Source of the DNA: JAUXFS01 sp963772635 | GTDB lineage: Bacteria; Pseudomonadota; Alphaproteobacteria; Rhodospirillales; Defluviicoccaceae | Direction: 5' to 3' | Assembly: GCA_963772635.1 (NCBI GenBank) | Contig: CAVYYK010000032.1 | Span: 1 to 64,000, forward strand | DNA length: 64,000 nucleotides | Position numbers and translations under genes: made by a program | Shown: positions 1 through 10,641 of the stretch, piece after piece | Layout of the letters: each line of letters opens with the position of its first letter | How positions within the stretch are numbered: position 1 is the stretch's first letter | Notes under the pieces: model-generated | Database searches by the model: none | The model's input: only the letters and a program-made list of their open reading frames with translations | What the model was told of the DNA's origin: nothing

Positions 1-130
1 GGCCCTCGAAGGCCTCGGGGCGGGCGGCGAGGTACGGGCCAACCGCTCGCGGAGCCGAGGCCGGCGGCTGGGAGGCGCAGGCGGTGGCCAGGGCGACGAC
101 CGCGATGCCGCCGAGGCGCGACAGCGCCAT
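1..130 (-). CDS. Lipoprotein N-terminus, cut by window edge
   Basis: Reading the minus strand from an ATG at 130 gives MALSRLGGIAVVALATACAS followed by a Pro/Ala-rich stretch that runs off the window. This is a short hydrophobic signal peptide ending in a lipobox-like ATAC, so the product is probably a lipid-anchored envelope protein. A GGGGG run lies immediately upstream of the ATG as a weak ribosome site. Only about 43 residues are visible, so no family can be assigned. Confidence 0.5.
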   Translation of the reverse strand, partial: MALSRLGGIAVVALATACASQPPASAPRAVGPYLAARPEAFEG

Positions 131-822
131 CCCCCGTCGAGTCCTACAAGCCGAAGCAGCGGCTGCCGGTTCCATCGAGCTGGCTCTCCCTTCACCCCGG
201 TAAACACCGGAGCACGCCAATAAGGTCCGGATGGCGGCGGCAAGTGCGCCGAAGCGTCAGATCACCGCCGGCAGCGGCGGGACCACCGACGCCTGGTACG
301 CGCGCGGCGCTGGCGTCGGCGTGCCGCTCTCGCTCGTCGTCTCCGATCCGTGCCTGCGCCCCGGTCTGACCGCCGGCGAGATCGATGTCGGCGAGCTCAC
401 CGACACCGTCCGCGGCAATGCCATCACCCGGCAGTCAAGCGCTTTGGTCGATTTTCGTCAAGCATTTACCCAAGCGCTTGAATCGACAAAAAGCCACGAT
501 AGACACCGTTCACACTTCCCGCCTGCACCGAGAAAAATGATAACCCTCAAATTAGGGTCTGTAGAGGTTGCCCCCTTGATCAGAAGACGGCATCGGGTTG
601 GCGGCGACGGTCGGCACCATCGGGAAATCTGGTTCGCAGCGGAGGGTCGAGTTCGAACTCGATCTGATGGATAGCCGACTATCAGCCTTGAAGGTCGGCA
701 ATCCTCAGGATCGCGGCCTTGCGCTGCGGCGGGCCGTCGTGCCGGTCCCTACAATGTCCGTCGGAGCATGTATGATGCCATCTGATCATGAGTGATTGTA
801 TCGCAAGCAACAGGAGGACTAG
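131..822. other. Gene-poor stretch
   Basis: About 690 bases without a convincing gene. An open frame at 231-674 on the plus strand has no recognisable domain and loses protein-like composition after about residue 65. A short inverted repeat (ACCCT, 6-nt loop, AGGGT) lies near 543-558. The end close to 822 presumably holds the promoter of the SpoIIAA-like gene, preceded by an AGGAGG-like site (acaggaggact) just before its ATG. Confidence 0.4.
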
Positions 823-1188
823 ATGATCGAACGTCTTGCGGGATTTCCTGACAAGGTTTGCGCGTTCGTCTGCCACGGGCACGTCACAAGGGAGGACTAT
901 ACGGCCGTCCTGGTGCCCGCCGTCGAGGCGGCGCTCAAGAGTTACGATAAGGTTCGGCTCTACTACGAGACCGCACCCGATTTCACCGGCATCGACCCTT
1001 CCGCCGTCTGGCAAGACACCACGGTCGGCATGAGCCACTTCTTCAGCTGGGAGCGGATCGCGGTCGTCACCGACGTCAACTGGATCAAGAACACCTTCCA
1101 GTTCTTCACCTTCCTAATGCCGGCTCCGATGAAGGTATTCCCGAACGCCGAGGCGGAGGAAGCTCGCCGCTGGATCTTGGCCGATTGA
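823..1188 (+). CDS. SpoIIAA/STAS-like protein
   Basis: A 121-residue soluble protein of the SpoIIAA-like (PF11964) type. It starts MIERLAGFPDKVCAFVCHG, has the central region with YYETAPDFTGIDPSAVWQD, and ends in FPNAEAEEARRWILAD, the usual 'F...EAW.W' tail of this family. The length matches the family, and the start has a good ribosome site (AGGAGG, 6 nt upstream). These proteins are STAS-fold and often of unknown physiological role. The downstream frame overlaps its stop by 4 nt but encodes only a GGDEF remnant, so an operon partner may have been lost. Confidence 0.8.
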   Translation: MIERLAGFPDKVCAFVCHGHVTREDYTAVLVPAVEAALKSYDKVRLYYETAPDFTGIDPSAVWQDTTVGMSHFFSWERIAVVTDVNWIKNTFQFFTFLMPAPMKVFPNAEAEEARRWILAD

Positions 1189-1559
1189 AAAAGGTTCGCG
1201 GGTGGGCCGAGGTTGCCTTCGGGTCAATAGCGTTGGTCAGCGCCACCGACACCGTCACCCGGTTCGGCGGCGACGAGTTCGTCGTCGTCCTCGAAGACCT
1301 CGGCAACCGGCAGGCGGCGCCCCACCTCGCCCAGGTGATCGGCGAGCGGCTGTCGGAGCCGATCGACGTCGGCCGCGGCCAGATCCGCATCGGCGCCAGC
1401 ATCGGCGTCGCCCTGTTCCCCGACCACGGCGACACCCCCGAAACCCTGCTCCGCGCCGCCGACGCCGCCATGTACGAAGCCAAGAAAACCCGCAACGGCG
1501 CCGCCGCCGCGACCGCGAACCCGGCGAAAACCGCCAAGCACGCGGCCTCCCGCGCCTGA
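1185..1559 (+). pseudogene. Truncated diguanylate cyclase (GGDEF) fragment
   Basis: The frame contains TDTVTRFGGDEFVVVLEDL and then IGASIGVALFPDHGDTPETL and AADAAMYEAKKTRNG. These are the catalytic signature and C-terminal half of a GGDEF domain. The N-terminal half of the domain and any sensory region are absent: the first ~16 residues (MKKVRGWAEVAFGS...) do not belong to the fold. It is therefore a 5'-truncated remnant fused to the end of the preceding gene by a deletion or recombination. A complete GGDEF domain needs about 160-170 residues; only about 105 are present. It is unlikely to make c-di-GMP. Confidence 0.75.
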
Positions 1560-1566
1560 GCCCGCC

Positions 1567-4500
1567 CTACTCGATCAGCCGCAGGATGTGGACGGCGCCG
1601 TTGGCGGAGCCGGCGACGAACAGGTCGTCGCGGGCAACGGCGACGCAGGTGATGGCGGCGTCGCCGGTGAAGGTGGCGATGACCTCGCCGCTCTCCAGGT
1701 CCCACAGCCGCAGCGTGTTATCACCATGAGCCGGAGAGGGCGCGGCGCCCGTCCGCCAGCACCGCCACCGCGGTGACCCCACCCGTGTGCCCTTCCAGGG
1801 TGCGCAGGCTCTCCCCCGTCTCCAGGTCCCACAGCCGCAGCGTGTCTTCATAAGAGCCGGAGAGGGCGCGGCGCCCGTCCGCCAGCACCGCCACCGCGGT
1901 GACCCATCCGTGTGCCCTTCCAGGGTGCGCAGGCTCTCCCCCGTCTCCAGGTCCCACAGCCGCAGCGTGTTATCCTAAGAGCCGGAGAGGGCGCGGCGCC
2001 CGTCCGCCAGCACCGCCACCGCGTTGACCCCACCCGTGTGCCCTTCCAGGGTGCGCAGGCTCTCCCCCGTCTCCAGGTCCCACAGCCGCAGCGTGTTATC
2101 ATCAGAGCCGGAGAGGGCGCGGCGCCCGTCCGCCAGCACCGCCACCGCGGTGACCCCACCCGTGTGCCCTTCCAGGGTGCGCAGGCTCTCCCCCGTCTCC
2201 AGGTCCCACAGCCGCAGCGTGTTATCCTCAGAGCCGGAGAGGGCGCGGCGCCCGTCCGCCAGCACCGCCACCGCGTTGACCCCACCCGTGTGCCCTTCCA
2301 GGGTGCGCAGGCTCTCCCCCGTCTCCAGGTCCCACAGCCGCAGCGTGTCATCCCCAGAGCCGGAGACGGCGCGGCGCCCGTCCGCCAGCACCGCCACCGC
2401 GCTGACCCCACCCGTGTGCCCTTCCAGGGTGCGCAGGCTCTCCCCCGTCTCCAGGTCCCACAGCCGCAGCGTGTTATCCCAAGAGCCGGAGACGGCGCGG
2501 CGCCCGTCCGCCAGCACCGCCACCGCGGTGACCCCATCCGTGTGCCCTTCCAGGGTGCGCAGGCTCTCCCCCGTCTCCAGGTCCCACAGCCGCAGCGTGT
2601 TATCCTCAGAGCCGGAGACGGCGCGGCGCCCGTCCGCCAGCACCGCCACCGCGGTGACCCCACCCGTGTGCCCTTCCAGGGTGCGCAGGCTCTCCCCCGT
2701 CTCCAGGTCCCACAGCCGCAGCGTGTTGTCCTAAGAGCCGGAGACGGCGCGGCGCCCGTCCGCCAGCACCGCCACCGCGTTGACCCCATCCGTGTGCCCT
2801 TCCAGGGTGCGCAGGCTCTCCCCCGTCTCCAGGTCCCACAGCCGCAGCGTGTTATCCTAAGAGCCGGAGACGGCGCGGCGCCCGTCCGCCAGCACCGCCA
2901 CCGCGCTGACCCCACCCGTGTGCCCTTCCAGGGTGCGCAGGCTCTCCCCGTCTCCAGGTCCCACAGCCGCAGCGTGTTGTCCCAGAGCCGGAGAGGGCGC
3001 GGCGCCCGTCCGCCAGCACCGCCACCGCGTGACCCCACCCGTGTGCCCTTCCAGGGTGCGCAGCTCTCCCCCGTCTCCAGGTCCCAGCCGCAGCGTGGTC
3101 AAGAGCCGGAGAGGCGCGGCGCCCGTCCGCCAGCACCGCCACCGCGTGACCACCGTGTGCCCTCCAGGGTGCGCAGCCTCCCGGCGGGTCAACGAGCGTT
3201 CCCGGCCAGACGGCACGGCGCCTCGAGCCACCGGCCGCCTCGAGCTCCGGCGATCGACACCGCGCAGCCGCCCGATCAGTTGCCCCGCAAGCTGGCCGGG
3301 ATCCTTGGCCAGGACGTGGGCGGAAAGGCGAAGCGCCCCCTGCACGAGGCGCAACGCTTCATCGTCGCCCGCCAAGGCGTAGTCGGCGATCACCGCCGCG
3401 ATACCGGTCGCCTCCAGTTTGGCGGCGATCCAGGCGTAGTCGAGCAGCACCCTGCGAAGTTCCTGCCGCTCTCCGGCCTCGACAAGGTGGTACGGCAGGT
3501 GCTGGAAGAAATACCCGTCGTCCGGCCCGCTCGCCCAGCCGTTGGGGCAGCGCGCCCGGTAGGCGTCGAGCAGGCGGCGGTGGAGGGCGGCGCGGGCCTC
3601 GGCGTCGGTCGGCAGCAGGTAGGCGCGGACCACGTCGTGGAGGCGGAGCCGCCGGGCCGCCAGGTCGAGGGTGAGCAGCAGCGACAGCCGGAACAGGGTC
3701 TGGCACAGGTCCTCGGCGTCCAGGTCGTCGAGGCCGCCGGTCGCCGCCCACAGGGTCTCCACCGCCGCCAGCGGCACGTCGACGTCCTCGGGGAACACCG
3801 CCAGTTCGGCGAAGCGGGCGCGCTGGTCCTCGCTCAGCATGTCGAGGCTGACGCCGAGGGTGCCGGCCACCGCCTGGCCGCGGTCGCCGGCGTCGCGGGC
3901 GTCGAAGGCGGTGAGGCCGCGGCGCTCCAGCGCCTTCTCGACGTAGGCGAGGGCGTCGGCGAGCGGCTGGCGCGTACGGCTCACCCGCTCGCGCACCATG
4001 CCGTTGACCAGCTTGAGCAGCAGCGGCCACTCGCCGAGGCGATCGGTCAGCTCCGCCAGCGCCGGGATCTCCTCCGCCGGCAACCCGTGGCCGAGCAGCG
4101 CCAGCGCCTCCGCCGGCCGCATCGCGTCGACCAGGACCTGCCGGGCGTCGGCGGGCACCGTCGAGCGGTCGCGGGTGGTGATCAGTCGGGCGCAGCGGGG
4201 GCCGCCCCGCAGGAACGGCCGCAGGTCGCGGGCGTTCCACACGTCGTCGACGACGATCAGCATCGTCCGCTCCGCCAGCACCTCGGCCAGCCTGGCGGTC
4301 GCCGCCTCCACCGTGTCGAAGCCCGGCCGCGCGCCGGTGAGGATCTCGATCAGGTCGGCGATCCGCCCGGTCGGCTCGCCCGGCGCCTCGCCCAGGGTCA
4401 CCCACAGCACCCCGTCGTAGAACGCGTCCTGGACCCGCTCGTCGTGACACAGCGCCCGGGCCAGCGCCGTCTTGCCGAAGCCGCCCGCCCCCTCCAGCGC

Positions 4501-5038
4501 GGCGGTGATCGCCACCGCCTCCTCCGCGCGTCTCGTCGAGCAGCGCGGCGACCAGCGCCTCCAGCTCCGCCGGCCGGGCGACGAAGTCCTCCGGCTGGTC
4601 CTCGGCCATGAACGGCACCCGGGGGGCCCGGCACGGGCTTTCGAGGGTGCGGACGAACCGCGTCCACTGCTCCGGCTCCTCCGGGTCGACGAAGTGCGCC
4701 CGCCGCATCCAGCCGGGGAGGCCGGAGAGATCGAGCCCCGGCGCGCCGAACACCGGCACCACGCACACCCCCTCCTGGCGCGCCAGCCGCCATTCGCGGC
4801 GCACCACCTCGGAGGCCAGCGCCGCCGGGGTCATCACCAGCACCAGGTACTCGACCGACGGCGCCTTGATCGCGTCCTCGATCTGCCGCCACCAGTCGCG
4901 GCCGCCCTCCATCTCGGCCAGGTCCTGCCACAGGGCGAACCCGTGCTCGTCCTCCAGCCGTCGGCGCAGCGCCCGCGCCGCGTCCTTGCCGTCCTTGCGC
5001 GCGTAGGAAACGAAAATCCGCGGCTGTTTTCCCGCCAC
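1567..5038 (-). pseudogene. TIR / NB-ARC / WD40 STAND ATPase, frameshifted
   Basis: The reading starts MAGKQPRIFVSYARKDGKDA, a TIR domain (about residues 6-130) with FALWQD and SEVVRREW, the latter carrying the likely NADase glutamate. After a one-base insertion near 4520-4530 the next frame gives an NB-ARC ATPase: Walker A GAGGFGKTALA, Walker B LIVVDDVW, LITTRDRS, GEWPLLLKL and LRLHDVV (MHD position). The C-terminus is about 12-13 WD40 units ending NGAVHILRLIE. Several further indels lie between about 2980 and 3260, and three units carry TAG codons. Bacterial TIR-STAND proteins typically act as ligand-triggered NAD-depleting sensors in antiphage immunity; that role is inferred. Whether the breaks are real decay or read errors in a repetitive gene is undecided. 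No obvious partner gene is adjacent. Confidence 0.8.
1760..3190 (-). repeat. 126-bp tandem repeats encoding WD40 units
   Basis: About 12 head-to-tail copies of a 126-bp (42-codon) unit, anchored by the plus-strand word gtgtgcccttccaggg at about 1785, 1909, 2034, 2160, 2286, 2412, 2538, 2664, 2790, 2916 and, degraded, to about 3155. Each unit encodes DNTLRLWDLETGESLRTLEG followed by HTGGVTAVAVLADGRRALSG S. Copies differ at only a few positions, mainly the residue after SGS (D, E, G, W or stop) and the H-T-G/D-G-V loop. Spacing is exactly 126 in the middle and irregular at both ends, where one-base deletions and insertions break the frame. Such identity implies recent expansion or gene conversion. 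Confidence 0.95.
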
Positions 5039-5150
5039 CGCCGAACCCCCCGAGGTTTCGCCGAATCATAGCGCCGCCCCCCGCCGCCGCCAACGGCCGA
5101 GATCGTCCCTCGCATCATCGGCAAGTTTTCCTTGCAAGAGGCGCTATAGG

Positions 5151-5162
5151 GGTATATATACC
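5151..5162. promoter_or_regulatory. TATA-rich 12-bp palindrome
   Basis: GGTATATATACC is a perfect palindrome about 115 bp upstream of the TIR-STAND start, in a markedly AT-rich spacer. It could be a repressor operator or part of a promoter for the minus-strand gene. No binding protein can be named from sequence alone. Confidence 0.4.
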
Positions 5163-5225
5163 TATCAAAGTTTGCTTTCGACCGGGTGGCGCGAAACGGA
5201 TCTCCAACCCGGCTGCGGCGAAAAA

Positions 5226-5483
5226 TGACGACTTTTGCACACGGAAAAAAGCTATTTAAATCAAAGTGGTATGACAATTTCATGACGACTTTTGACTACC
5301 CTCCAAAAAATTCGTTTCATAGAAAATCAAGGACTTAGCCCAAAAAGATGACGACAAATGCATACATTTGACGACCTTTCACGTTTGGCCCGGAGTGGTT
5401 TTGTTTCGAATCAACGCGTTAACCGCCACGGAGGCGTAACGAACGTCGTCAAAACGGCCGGAAATGTCGTCAAAGCGTCGTCA
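5226..5483. repeat. Array of TGACGAC / GTCGTCA motifs
   Basis: The heptamer TGACGAC occurs in plus orientation at 5226, 5283, 5349 and 5369, usually followed by TTTTG or a variant. Its reverse complement GTCGTCA occurs at about 5445, 5467 and 5478, usually followed by AAA. The first two copies share the 12-mer TGACGACTTTTG, 57 bp apart. The array fills the AT-rich intergenic region between the divergent TIR-STAND and EF-hand genes. An open frame at 5358-5603 runs through it but looks non-coding. Repeated short motifs in two orientations suggest a protein-binding array, such as an operator cluster or a relic of an iteron-type origin. Confidence 0.55.
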
Positions 5484-5599
5484 AAAACAGTCCCGGCGGA
5501 TGGGCTGCGCGCTGCGGTCTTGCGTCAGCGCGCGCGAGACAGCATGATCGGCGCCGCAGAGGACATTGAGATTTCGCGCCCCAGGGAGAGGATCCACCG

Positions 5600-6091
5600 A
5601 TGACAGTCAGAGCAGTTCAACGATCGATGATCGCCCTGGCGGCGGCGGCCGCGGTGAGCGCGGCGGTCGGCTCGGGTTTCGCCGCCGAAACCAAGATGCC
5701 GGCCGTTCCGAAAGGATCGATGAAGATCGAGCCGAAGCTCCAGGGGATGGAGAAGCAGCCCGGCTATCCCAGCGACCCGAAGGCATTGTTCAAGCTGCTC
5801 GACGGCGACGGCAACGGGGAGCTGTCCCGCGCCGAGTGGAAGGAGAACATCATGGCGGTGTTCTTCATCCGCGACGCCAACCGCGATCTCAAGCTCAGCC
5901 GGGACGAGTTACCGGGCCTGAGCCCCGAATTGTTCGCCGCCGCCGACCTCAACGGCGACGGTTTTCTCTCGGGCTACGAGTTCAACCAGGCCGCATTCAC
6001 CCAGTTCGCGGCGGCGGACGTCGACAAGGCCGGCACCATCACCGAGGACGAGTTCATCGCCTTCCTCGATCGCCTGCAAGAGGGAAGCTAA
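5600..6091 (+). CDS. Secreted EF-hand calcium-binding protein
   Basis: A 163-residue protein with an Ala-rich signal peptide cleaved near SGFAAETKMP. The mature part has four EF-hand loops: DGDGNGELSRAE, DANRDLKLSRDE, DLNGDGFLSGYE and DVDKAGTITEDE. The first three keep the canonical Asp/Asn ligands and position-12 Glu; the fourth is more divergent but keeps D1, D3 and E12. It should bind calcium in the periplasm or outside the cell. The ATG is preceded by GGGAGAGGA. Its stop codon overlaps the stop of the convergent SDR gene by four bases (6088-6091). Partners are unknown. Confidence 0.85.
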   Translation: MTVRAVQRSMIALAAAAAVSAAVGSGFAAETKMPAVPKGSMKIEPKLQGMEKQPGYPSDPKALFKLLDGDGNGELSRAEWKENIMAVFFIRDANRDLKLSRDELPGLSPELFAAADLNGDGFLSGYEFNQAAFTQFAAADVDKAGTITEDEFIAFLDRLQEGS

Positions 6092-6944
6092 ATCCGCGTC
6101 AGCTCGGCGCTGATCTCCCACAGCCGCCTCGCCGCCTCGCGGTCGTAGGAGACCTCCGAGGACCGTTCGGGACGGGCACTTGACGAAGTATTGGCCGGAG
6201 ACGCCGTCGACCTCGGGGGCGCTCGCCAGGTGGATGCTGGTCCGGGCGCCCTGCTCGGGCGGGATCGCGGCGAGGGCCACGGCGCGCCAGACGATGCCGG
6301 CGAGCAGGCCGTTGGCGACGCCGATGTCGGTGGCGACGAAGCCGGGGTGCAGCGCGTTGGCGGTGACCCGTGTGCCCCCGGTGGCCTCCAGTCGGCGGGC
6401 CAGTTCGTAGGTGAACAGCAGATTGGCCAGCTTCGAGCGCTTGTAGGCGATCCAGCCGGTGTAGCGGCGCTGGTGCTGCAGGTCGTCGAAGTGGAGCTTG
6501 ACGCCGCGATGGGCGCGGGAGGCGACGTTGACGATCCGCGCCCGGGGCGCCGCCCTGCAGCAACGGCAGCAGCTCGTGGGTCAGCAGGAAATAGCCCAGG
6601 TGGTTGAGGGCGAAGGTCATCTCGATGCCGTCGGCGCTCAGCGTCCGGCGCCCGAACATCGCCCCGGCATTGTTGACCAGGACGTCGAGGCGGGGAAGGC
6701 GGTCCCGGAGTTCGCCGGCGAGCCGGCGGATCTCTCCCTGGACGGTGAGATCGGCGGCGGCGAAGGTGACGGCACCCGGGCGGCGGTCGCCCGGCGCCGC
6801 GGCGGCGGCCTCCCCCTTGCGCCGGTCGCGACCGACGACGATCACTTGGGCGCCCTGTTCGGCCAGGCTGCGGGCGGTGACCAGGCCGATGCCGGCGGTG
6901 CCGCCGGTCACCAGGCAGATCTTCCCGTCCATCGGTAAATTCAT
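6088..6944 (-). pseudogene. SDR oxidoreductase (retinol-dehydrogenase-like), two frameshifts
   Basis: It starts MNLPMDGKICLVTGGTAGIG, the TGxxxGIG cofactor motif of short-chain dehydrogenases, followed by VLVNNAGAMFG and the ALNHLGYFLLTHELLPLL stretch typical of the RDH11-14/WWOX-like SDR branch. One extra base near 6545-6565 shifts the frame; in the next frame RIVNVASRAHRG and the catalytic YTGWIAYKRSKLANLLF (YxxxK) follow. A second shift near 6170-6180 leads to the tail VSYDREAARRLWEISAELTRI. Both breaks are single bases inside conserved sequence, so sequencing error is as likely as real inactivation. The substrate is unknown. The GNAT gene lies 14 bp upstream on the same strand. Confidence 0.75.
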
Positions 6945-6958
6945 GGCCGACGCGGCGC

Positions 6959-7510
6959 CTATCCCGAGCCGCGGCGCGACGGCGCCTGGCCCGTCCGCAA
7001 CGCCTTGAGATCGTTCCAGCCGTAGGCGGCCTCGGGCAGAACCACGTTCCACAACGCCTCGTCCCGCTCCGCCACCCTTCTGCCGCCCATCGTCTCGTAA
7101 AAGAACCGGGCCGGGTTGCCGGCGAGCACCCACACCACCGCCGAATTCGAGCCGCGCTCGACCAAGGCGTCGAACAGCCGGTAGAGCAGCCGCCGGCCGA
7201 TTCCGCGGTCCTGGTGCTCCGGGGCGACGTAGAGCTCGTAGACCTCGCCGGCATGGGGCAGCGACCTTACCCGGCTCGGCCCGCAGCTGCCGTAGCCGAC
7301 GACCCCTTCGCCGTCGATTTCGGCGACGAAAATGCGACTGCGGAGGTTTCGCCGGCGCAGCGTTTCCGTCCATCGGACGGCGTGCACCTGCCCGGACATC
7401 CGCACAAGCACCCGGTCCGGGATCAGGCTGGCATAGGCGCTGCGCCAGGCGTCCACGTGCACGTTCGCGATCGCCGCGGCATCGGCCACCCGAGCATCGC
7501 GGATCCGCAT
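6959..7510 (-). CDS. GNAT-family N-acetyltransferase
   Basis: A 183-residue protein starting MRIRDARVADAAAIANVHVD, the usual beta1-alpha1 opening of GNAT enzymes. The acetyl-CoA pyrophosphate-binding motif A is VYELYVAPEHQDRGIGRRLL (Q/RxxGxG/A), followed by NPARFFYETMGGRRV, the typical motif B 'N..A..FY...GF' region. The family transfers acetyl groups to small amines or protein N-termini; the substrate cannot be predicted. It is followed on the same strand by the SDR gene and may share its transcript. Confidence 0.85.
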   Translation of the reverse strand: MRIRDARVADAAAIANVHVDAWRSAYASLIPDRVLVRMSGQVHAVRWTETLRRRNLRSRIFVAEIDGEGVVGYGSCGPSRVRSLPHAGEVYELYVAPEHQDRGIGRRLLYRLFDALVERGSNSAVVWVLAGNPARFFYETMGGRRVAERDEALWNVVLPEAAYGWNDLKALRTGQAPSRRGSG

Positions 7511-7576
7511 CTCACGACCTCCTCTCCCGCCCCTCCGTTGACGAACCGACAGCTTACCAAAATCGGCGGGCCGAGG

Positions 7577-8536
7577 TCAGGTCCCTTTTGCTTCGCCCGT
7601 TGCCGTGATCGGGTCCTGGTGCAGCCATTCGTCGACCAACCGGCGGGCGATCGAGTCCCGGCGCGGAAGCTTCAGCCCCATCGCCGGGAAATCGGCGATG
7701 TCGGCGCGGGTGAACCAGCGGGCATCCTCCAGCTCGTGTCGATCGAAGGTGATCGGCGCGCCCTCCTCCGCTTCGGCGCGAAACCCCAGCATCAGCGACG
7801 ACGGGAACGGCCACGGTTGCGAGCCGCGGTAGCGGACGTTGCTCACCGGGACCGCGGTCTCCTCGAATACCTCGCGGGCGACCGCCTCCTCCAGGCTCTC
7901 GCCCGGCTCGACGAACCCGGCCAGGGTCGACACCATCCCCGGCGGCCAGCGCGACTGGCGGGCGAGCAGGCAGGCGCCGCCGTTCGGGCCCGGCCGGGTC
8001 ACCAGCATGATCACCGCCGGGTCGATGCGCGGGAAGTGCTCGGCGGCACAATCGGCACCGGTGCACACCCTGAGATGGCCGCCCTGGCGGCTCATCGTCG
8101 GGCGGCCGCAGACGCCGCAGAAGCGGTGACGGCGATGCCAGTGCAGCATGCCGCGGGCATAGGCGAGCAACGCGCCGTCGGCGGGGTCCATCAGCGCGCC
8201 GACGCGGCGGAGCTCGGTGAACTCGGCGCCATCGTGAAAACCCGCCAGGTCCCGTTCCTCGCGCTCGGAGAGATCGGCGGCGAACCACGCACGGCCGCCG
8301 TCCTCGACCCCCAGCAGCACCACGAAATCGGTGTCCGCGCCGACCCCGAGGCCGTCGGCGCCGGAGATCGCCGCCACCGCCGGCGCCCGGCCGGAGACCA
8401 CAAGATTGAGATCGCGCCAGACCGGCACGAACCGGGTCTCCGGGGCGCGCAGGCGCTCCGCCAGCCAGCCGTCGTCGCGGCGCAGATGGTCGGCCCGATC
8501 GAGGGCGCAGCCGGTGTAGAGAATGTTCTTCAACAT
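7577..8536 (-). CDS. nudC: NADH pyrophosphatase / NAD-decapping Nudix hydrolase
   Basis: I start it at the ATG at 8536 (MLKNILYTGCALDRADHLRR), giving 319 residues; a longer open frame upstream would run into the SRP RNA. The order is a variable N-terminal domain, then the NudC zinc ribbon (FCGVCGRP...VCTGADCAAEHFPRID), then the Nudix fold with box GFVEPGESLEEAVAREVFEE and the downstream SQPWPFPSSLMLGF, the SQPWPFPxS signature of NADH-preferring enzymes. It should hydrolyse NADH to NMNH and AMP and may remove NAD caps from RNA. It is divergent from the ffs-dnaX unit. Confidence 0.92.
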   Translation of the reverse strand: MLKNILYTGCALDRADHLRRDDGWLAERLRAPETRFVPVWRDLNLVVSGRAPAVAAISGADGLGVGADTDFVVLLGVEDGGRAWFAADLSEREERDLAGFHDGAEFTELRRVGALMDPADGALLAYARGMLHWHRRHRFCGVCGRPTMSRQGGHLRVCTGADCAAEHFPRIDPAVIMLVTRPGPNGGACLLARQSRWPPGMVSTLAGFVEPGESLEEAVAREVFEETAVPVSNVRYRGSQPWPFPSSLMLGFRAEAEEGAPITFDRHELEDARWFTRADIADFPAMGLKLPRRDSIARRLVDEWLHQDPITATGEAKGT

Positions 8537-8641
8537 GACCCGAACCTGCCACAGACGCCTCGCCCCGGCAACGCCGACGCGCCGACACGGGTCTCCGCGG
8601 GGGCCGTCGGCGAGGCGGGGACGGGTTTTCTTCCGAACCCC

Positions 8642-8670
8642 TTGCCACCGATGCCCTCGGGGCTGATATA
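8642..8670 (+). promoter_or_regulatory. Sigma-70-type promoter of the SRP RNA gene
   Basis: TTGCCA (8642-8647) and GATATA (8665-8670) are separated by 17 bp, with the expected RNA start at 8678 seven bases beyond the -10 box. The fit to a housekeeping promoter and to the folded RNA's 5' end is good. Confidence 0.6.
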
Positions 8671-8677
8671 GTGTCGT

Positions 8678-8776
8678 TGGGAGGCTGGCGGCGGACGGGT
8701 CCCTCGCCAATCCGGTCAGGTCCGGAAGGAAGCAGCCGTAACGAGTTCCGACCCGGGTCGTTCGTTCAGTCTCCCA
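8678..8776 (+). ncRNA. ffs: Signal recognition particle RNA, small (4.5S) type
   Basis: The sequence has the universally conserved SRP domain IV: GGTCAGGTCCGGAAGGAAGC, with the GGAA tetraloop and the asymmetric internal loop that binds Ffh. The ends TGGGAG(G)CTG and CAGTCTCCCA pair to close the hairpin, giving an RNA of about 100 nt, the size of the bacterial 4.5S form. It lies directly upstream of dnaX, a common arrangement in Alphaproteobacteria. The product guides membrane-protein ribosomes to FtsY. Confidence 0.95.
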
Positions 8777-8837
8777 CTCTGGTTCTGACATTTGGTACCC
8801 GTCCCGCGGGCGCGCGTCCCCTTCGACCCGAGGCCCC

Positions 8838-10640
<1,803 letters not shown>

Positions 10641-10641
10641 G

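Noticed and set aside
231..674. 147-residue plus-strand open frame near the left end
   Set aside because: No recognised domain, no ribosome site, and composition becomes non-protein-like after about residue 65.
1760..3190. CRISPR-like tandem repeat array
   Set aside because: Units are contiguous 126-bp coding repeats without spacers and translate to WD40 blades.
1912..4611. 899-residue plus-strand open frame across the WD40/NB-ARC region
   Set aside because: It is the antisense of the repeats (FQGAQALPRLQVPQPQRV...) with no protein family; the minus strand encodes clear TIR, NB-ARC and WD40 motifs.
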